NCBI GenBank assembly: GCA_027084065.1
Contig: JALWLR010000024.1
Coordinates: 1-7,861, forward strand
DNA length: 7,861 nucleotides
Direction of reading: 5' to 3'
Origin: Helicobacteraceae bacterium
GTDB lineage: Bacteria; Campylobacterota; Campylobacteria; Campylobacterales; Sulfurimonadaceae
The position numbers were made by a program, and so were the translations under genes. The notes below the pieces were generated by a model. That model was not told the origin of the DNA. It did no database searches and saw nothing but the letters and a program-made list of their open reading frames with translations. Of this stretch, positions 5,532 through 7,861 are shown in pieces. Position 1 is the stretch's first letter, and the number at the start of each line of letters is the position of its first letter.

Positions 5532-7861
5532 AAAAACTCATAGATGTCAGTATCAAGAACCGCTTTGTTGTTTTGATAATGACGCTTTTTATCATAGGCG
5601 GATCGATCTGGTCGATGAAGAATACACCACTCGACGCTCTGCCGGATCTCTCTCCACCGCAAGTCATCGTTCATATAAACTGGAAGGGACAATCTCCTCG
5701 CATCATCGAAGATCAGGGGACTTACCCGCTTATTGCGCAGTTTCTCTCTATTGCAGATATTAAGACGGTGCGAGGGTATTCGACCTATGAAAATGCGCTG
5801 ATCTATATCATCTTCAAAGACGGAGTCGATCTCTACTGGGCGCGAAGCCGCGTGCTAGAGCAACTCTCAACCATCTCCTCCTCATTGCCAAAAGGGATGA
5901 ATGTCACTCTTGGACCTGATGCAAGCGGGGTTGGCTGGGTTTATGAGTATGCGCTTATCTCCAAAACGAAGAATTTGGCGGAACTTAGAACCCTGCAGGA
6001 TTACTACTACAGGTATGCACTGATGGGTGTTGACGGTGTGAGCGAAGTGAGCTCGGTCGGCGGTTTTATTCCTACCTATGAAGTGGTAGTCAATAACGAC
6101 AACTTGATCAAATACGACATCAGCATTCAAGATGTCGCGCGCACGCTTCGAAAGAACAACAACGATACCGGCGGGCGGATCGTCATCGAAAACGGTTATG
6201 AGTGGATCGTGCAGGCAAAAGGGTATCAAAAAGATCTCAAGTCTATCGGCAACTTGACCGTGGCGACCAAAAACGGTGTACCTATAACGATCAACGACAT
6301 CGGCTATGTACACATTACCCCTGCCGCGCGTCGGGGAATGGCCGACCTTGACGGTAAAGGCGAAGTAGTCGGCGGTATCGTGCTTGTTCGCTATGGCGAG
6401 GATGTTTACAATGCTATCAAGCGCATAAAAGCAAAACTCGCTTCACTCAAAGTAGAGGGTGTGGATGTCGTTGAAGTGTATGACAGAAGCTCTTTGATAG
6501 AAAAAGCGGTCGCGACACTCAAGCGTACTCTAATAGATGAGAGTTTGATCGTCGTTGTCATTATAGGGCTTTTCTTGTTTCACTTTCGAAGTGCAATGAT
6601 CATCCTTTTTACGCTGCCGCTTACTATCGGGATGACCTTTTTGCTGATGAAGATTTTTGGCATCGGCAGCAATATAATGAGCCTTGGGGGTATTGCTATC
6701 GCTATTGGGGCGATGGTAGATGCGAGTATCGTCATGATAGAAAACGCTCATAAGTTGCTGCATCGCTACCAGGAGGAGCACGGCGAACTGCCGGATAACA
6801 AGAAACGAATGGAGATCATAGCCACAAGTTCGAAGATGGTCGGACGGGCGATATTCTTTGCACTGCTGCTCATTGTCGTCTCCTTTTTGCCTATCTTCGC
6901 ACTTTCGGGTCAGGAGGGGCTGCTCTTTACACCGCTTGCCTGGACAAAAACTTTCGCTATGGTTGCAGGAGCTGTGCTATCGATCACGCTTGTTCCTGTT
7001 TTAATGATCTTTTTTATTAAAGGGCGCATTCCAAAAGAGAGTTCCAACCCTCTTAACCGCTTCTTTATCTGGCTCTATCATCCCGTTATCGTTTACGGAT
7101 TGAAGCTGCGCTACATCGTTATCATCGCCGTGCTTGCATCGCTTGCTTTCATCTATCCAGAGTACAAGAAGCTCAAGTGGGAGTTTATGCCGATGTTGAA
7201 TGAACAGGTGTTTATGTATATGCCTGTCACGCCTTATGGCATCAGTATCGATGAAGCTAAAAAGATTACGCAAACAACCGATGCGATCATCAAAAGCTTT
7301 CCCGAAGTCGATCATGTCTTTGGAAAAGCGGGGCGGGCTGACACTGCGACTGATCCCGCACCTTTAAGTATGCTTGAATCCATTATCACTTTCAAACCAC
7401 AAAGTGAGTGGCGAGAGGGGATGACCTATGAGAAGCTAAAGTCAGAGATGGATAAAGCGCTCGATATACCGGGACTTACAAACTCTTGGACCTATCCGAT
7501 TCGTGGACGCATAGATATGCTGCTTAGCGGTATACGAACACCTATTGGCATAAAGCTCTACGGACGAGATATAAAAGAACTTGGTAAATATGCCGGAATT
7601 ATAGAAAAAAAGCTTATGGAATTCGATTTGACCGATTCGGTCGTAGCGGACAAAACTTCGCGCGGTTTTTTTATAAATATCACTCCAAATCAAGAGAAGA
7701 TAAAGCGTTATGCCATCAGCAAAGATACGATAGAAGAGTATGTCTCGCTTGCCATGGGTGGCGGGAAGGTTAGTACGATGTATAAAGATTTGGAGCGTTA
7801 TCCTATAGCTTTGCGTCTAGAAGAGAGTGAGCGGCGTAATTTGGATGCCATAAAAAACATT
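5525..7861 (+). CDS. cusA: CusA-type Cu(I)/Ag(I) RND efflux pump, 3' end outside window
   Basis: Inner-membrane proton-driven pump of the heavy-metal RND family; 779 codons are open to the right edge against about 1040 usual, so the rest lies outside. The N-terminus MIEKLIDVSIKNRF, TM1 (about 13-32) and DALPDLSPPQV are typical. The TM4 signature GAMVDASIVMIENAHK carries proton-relay Asp399 and Met397/Met404, equivalent to E. coli CusA Asp405, Met403 and Met410. The three cleft methionines that bind Cu(I)/Ag(I) in CusA (573, 623, 672) are present as Met566, Met616 (PLSML) and Met665 (RIDML), in frame with FGKAGRADTATDPAP. This points to monovalent copper/silver, unlike the CzcA type. AGGA at 5514-5517 supports the ATG. 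It lies behind the kinase-cyclase pair and a cusB stub; no intact adaptor or outer-membrane channel gene is in the window. The GC content looks higher than in the left half. Confidence 0.95.
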   Translation, partial: MIEKLIDVSIKNRFVVLIMTLFIIGGSIWSMKNTPLDALPDLSPPQVIVHINWKGQSPRIIEDQGTYPLIAQFLSIADIKTVRGYSTYENALIYIIFKDGVDLYWARSRVLEQLSTISSSLPKGMNVTLGPDASGVGWVYEYALISKTKNLAELRTLQDYYYRYALMGVDGVSEVSSVGGFIPTYEVVVNNDNLIKYDISIQDVARTLRKNNNDTGGRIVIENGYEWIVQAKGYQKDLKSIGNLTVATKNGVPITINDIGYVHITPAARRGMADLDGKGEVVGGIVLVRYGEDVYNAIKRIKAKLASLKVEGVDVVEVYDRSSLIEKAVATLKRTLIDESLIVVVIIGLFLFHFRSAMIILFTLPLTIGMTFLLMKIFGIGSNIMSLGGIAIAIGAMVDASIVMIENAHKLLHRYQEEHGELPDNKKRMEIIATSSKMVGRAIFFALLLIVVSFLPIFALSGQEGLLFTPLAWTKTFAMVAGAVLSITLVPVLMIFFIKGRIPKESSNPLNRFFIWLYHPVIVYGLKLRYIVIIAVLASLAFIYPEYKKLKWEFMPMLNEQVFMYMPVTPYGISIDEAKKITQTTDAIIKSFPEVDHVFGKAGRADTATDPAPLSMLESIITFKPQSEWREGMTYEKLKSEMDKALDIPGLTNSWTYPIRGRIDMLLSGIRTPIGIKLYGRDIKELGKYAGIIEKKLMEFDLTDSVVADKTSRGFFINITPNQEKIKRYAISKDTIEEYVSLAMGGGKVSTMYKDLERYPIALRLEESERRNLDAIKNI

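Noticed and set aside
5404..5763. 119-codon + strand open frame across the cyclase end and cusA start
   Set aside because: It overlaps two well-supported genes in another frame, resembles no family, and its product is rich in Arg/Ser/His as expected of a shadow frame.
5882..6313. 143-codon minus-strand open frame
   Set aside because: It lies fully inside cusA, antisense, with no ribosome site or recognisable domain.

Overview
The window looks like Campylobacterota (Epsilonproteobacteria; a Sulfurimonas- or Sulfurovum-like sulfur or nitrate respirer is plausible). The reasons are AT-rich DNA, promoters with a clear TATAAT/TATGAT box but no obvious -35, a multihaem lipoprotein cytochrome, and a histidine kinase tail of a type I associate with this phylum. 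This assignment is inference; there is no rRNA or tRNA in the window.

Layout, all genes on the + strand. (1) 1-86: a decayed copy of the promoter and first codons of the histidine kinase found later in the window. (2) 137-1816: a nine-haem c-type cytochrome lipoprotein with a terminator overlapping its stop. (3) 1897-1934: a decayed copy of the last codons of the diguanylate cyclase found later. (4) 1977-2838: a REP-associated tyrosine transposase (RAYT) element with perfect 13-bp inverted ends and a second, partial left end outside it. (5) 2877-2957: the last ~26 codons of a CusB-type periplasmic adaptor, beheaded next to the transposon. (6) 3020-4594 and 4584-5459: a membrane PAS histidine kinase and an overlapping response regulator with a GGEEF diguanylate cyclase domain. 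(7) 5525-7861: cusA, a Cu(I)/Ag(I) RND efflux pump that runs off the right edge; it has no stop in the window.

Functionally, the right half reads as a copper/silver efflux locus (cusB, then kinase, then c-di-GMP-making regulator, then cusA). The two-component pair sits between adaptor and pump, and a possible start-codon hairpin precedes cusA. The left half reads as the scar of a second copy of the same locus. The HK start and the DGC end survive at the proper ends, but everything between them has been replaced by a cytochrome gene that may now use the captured kinase promoter. The RAYT element sits between the two copies, where the second copy's adaptor lost all but its tail. The paired remnants, the adaptor stub and the cusA leader structures are the most noteworthy observations.
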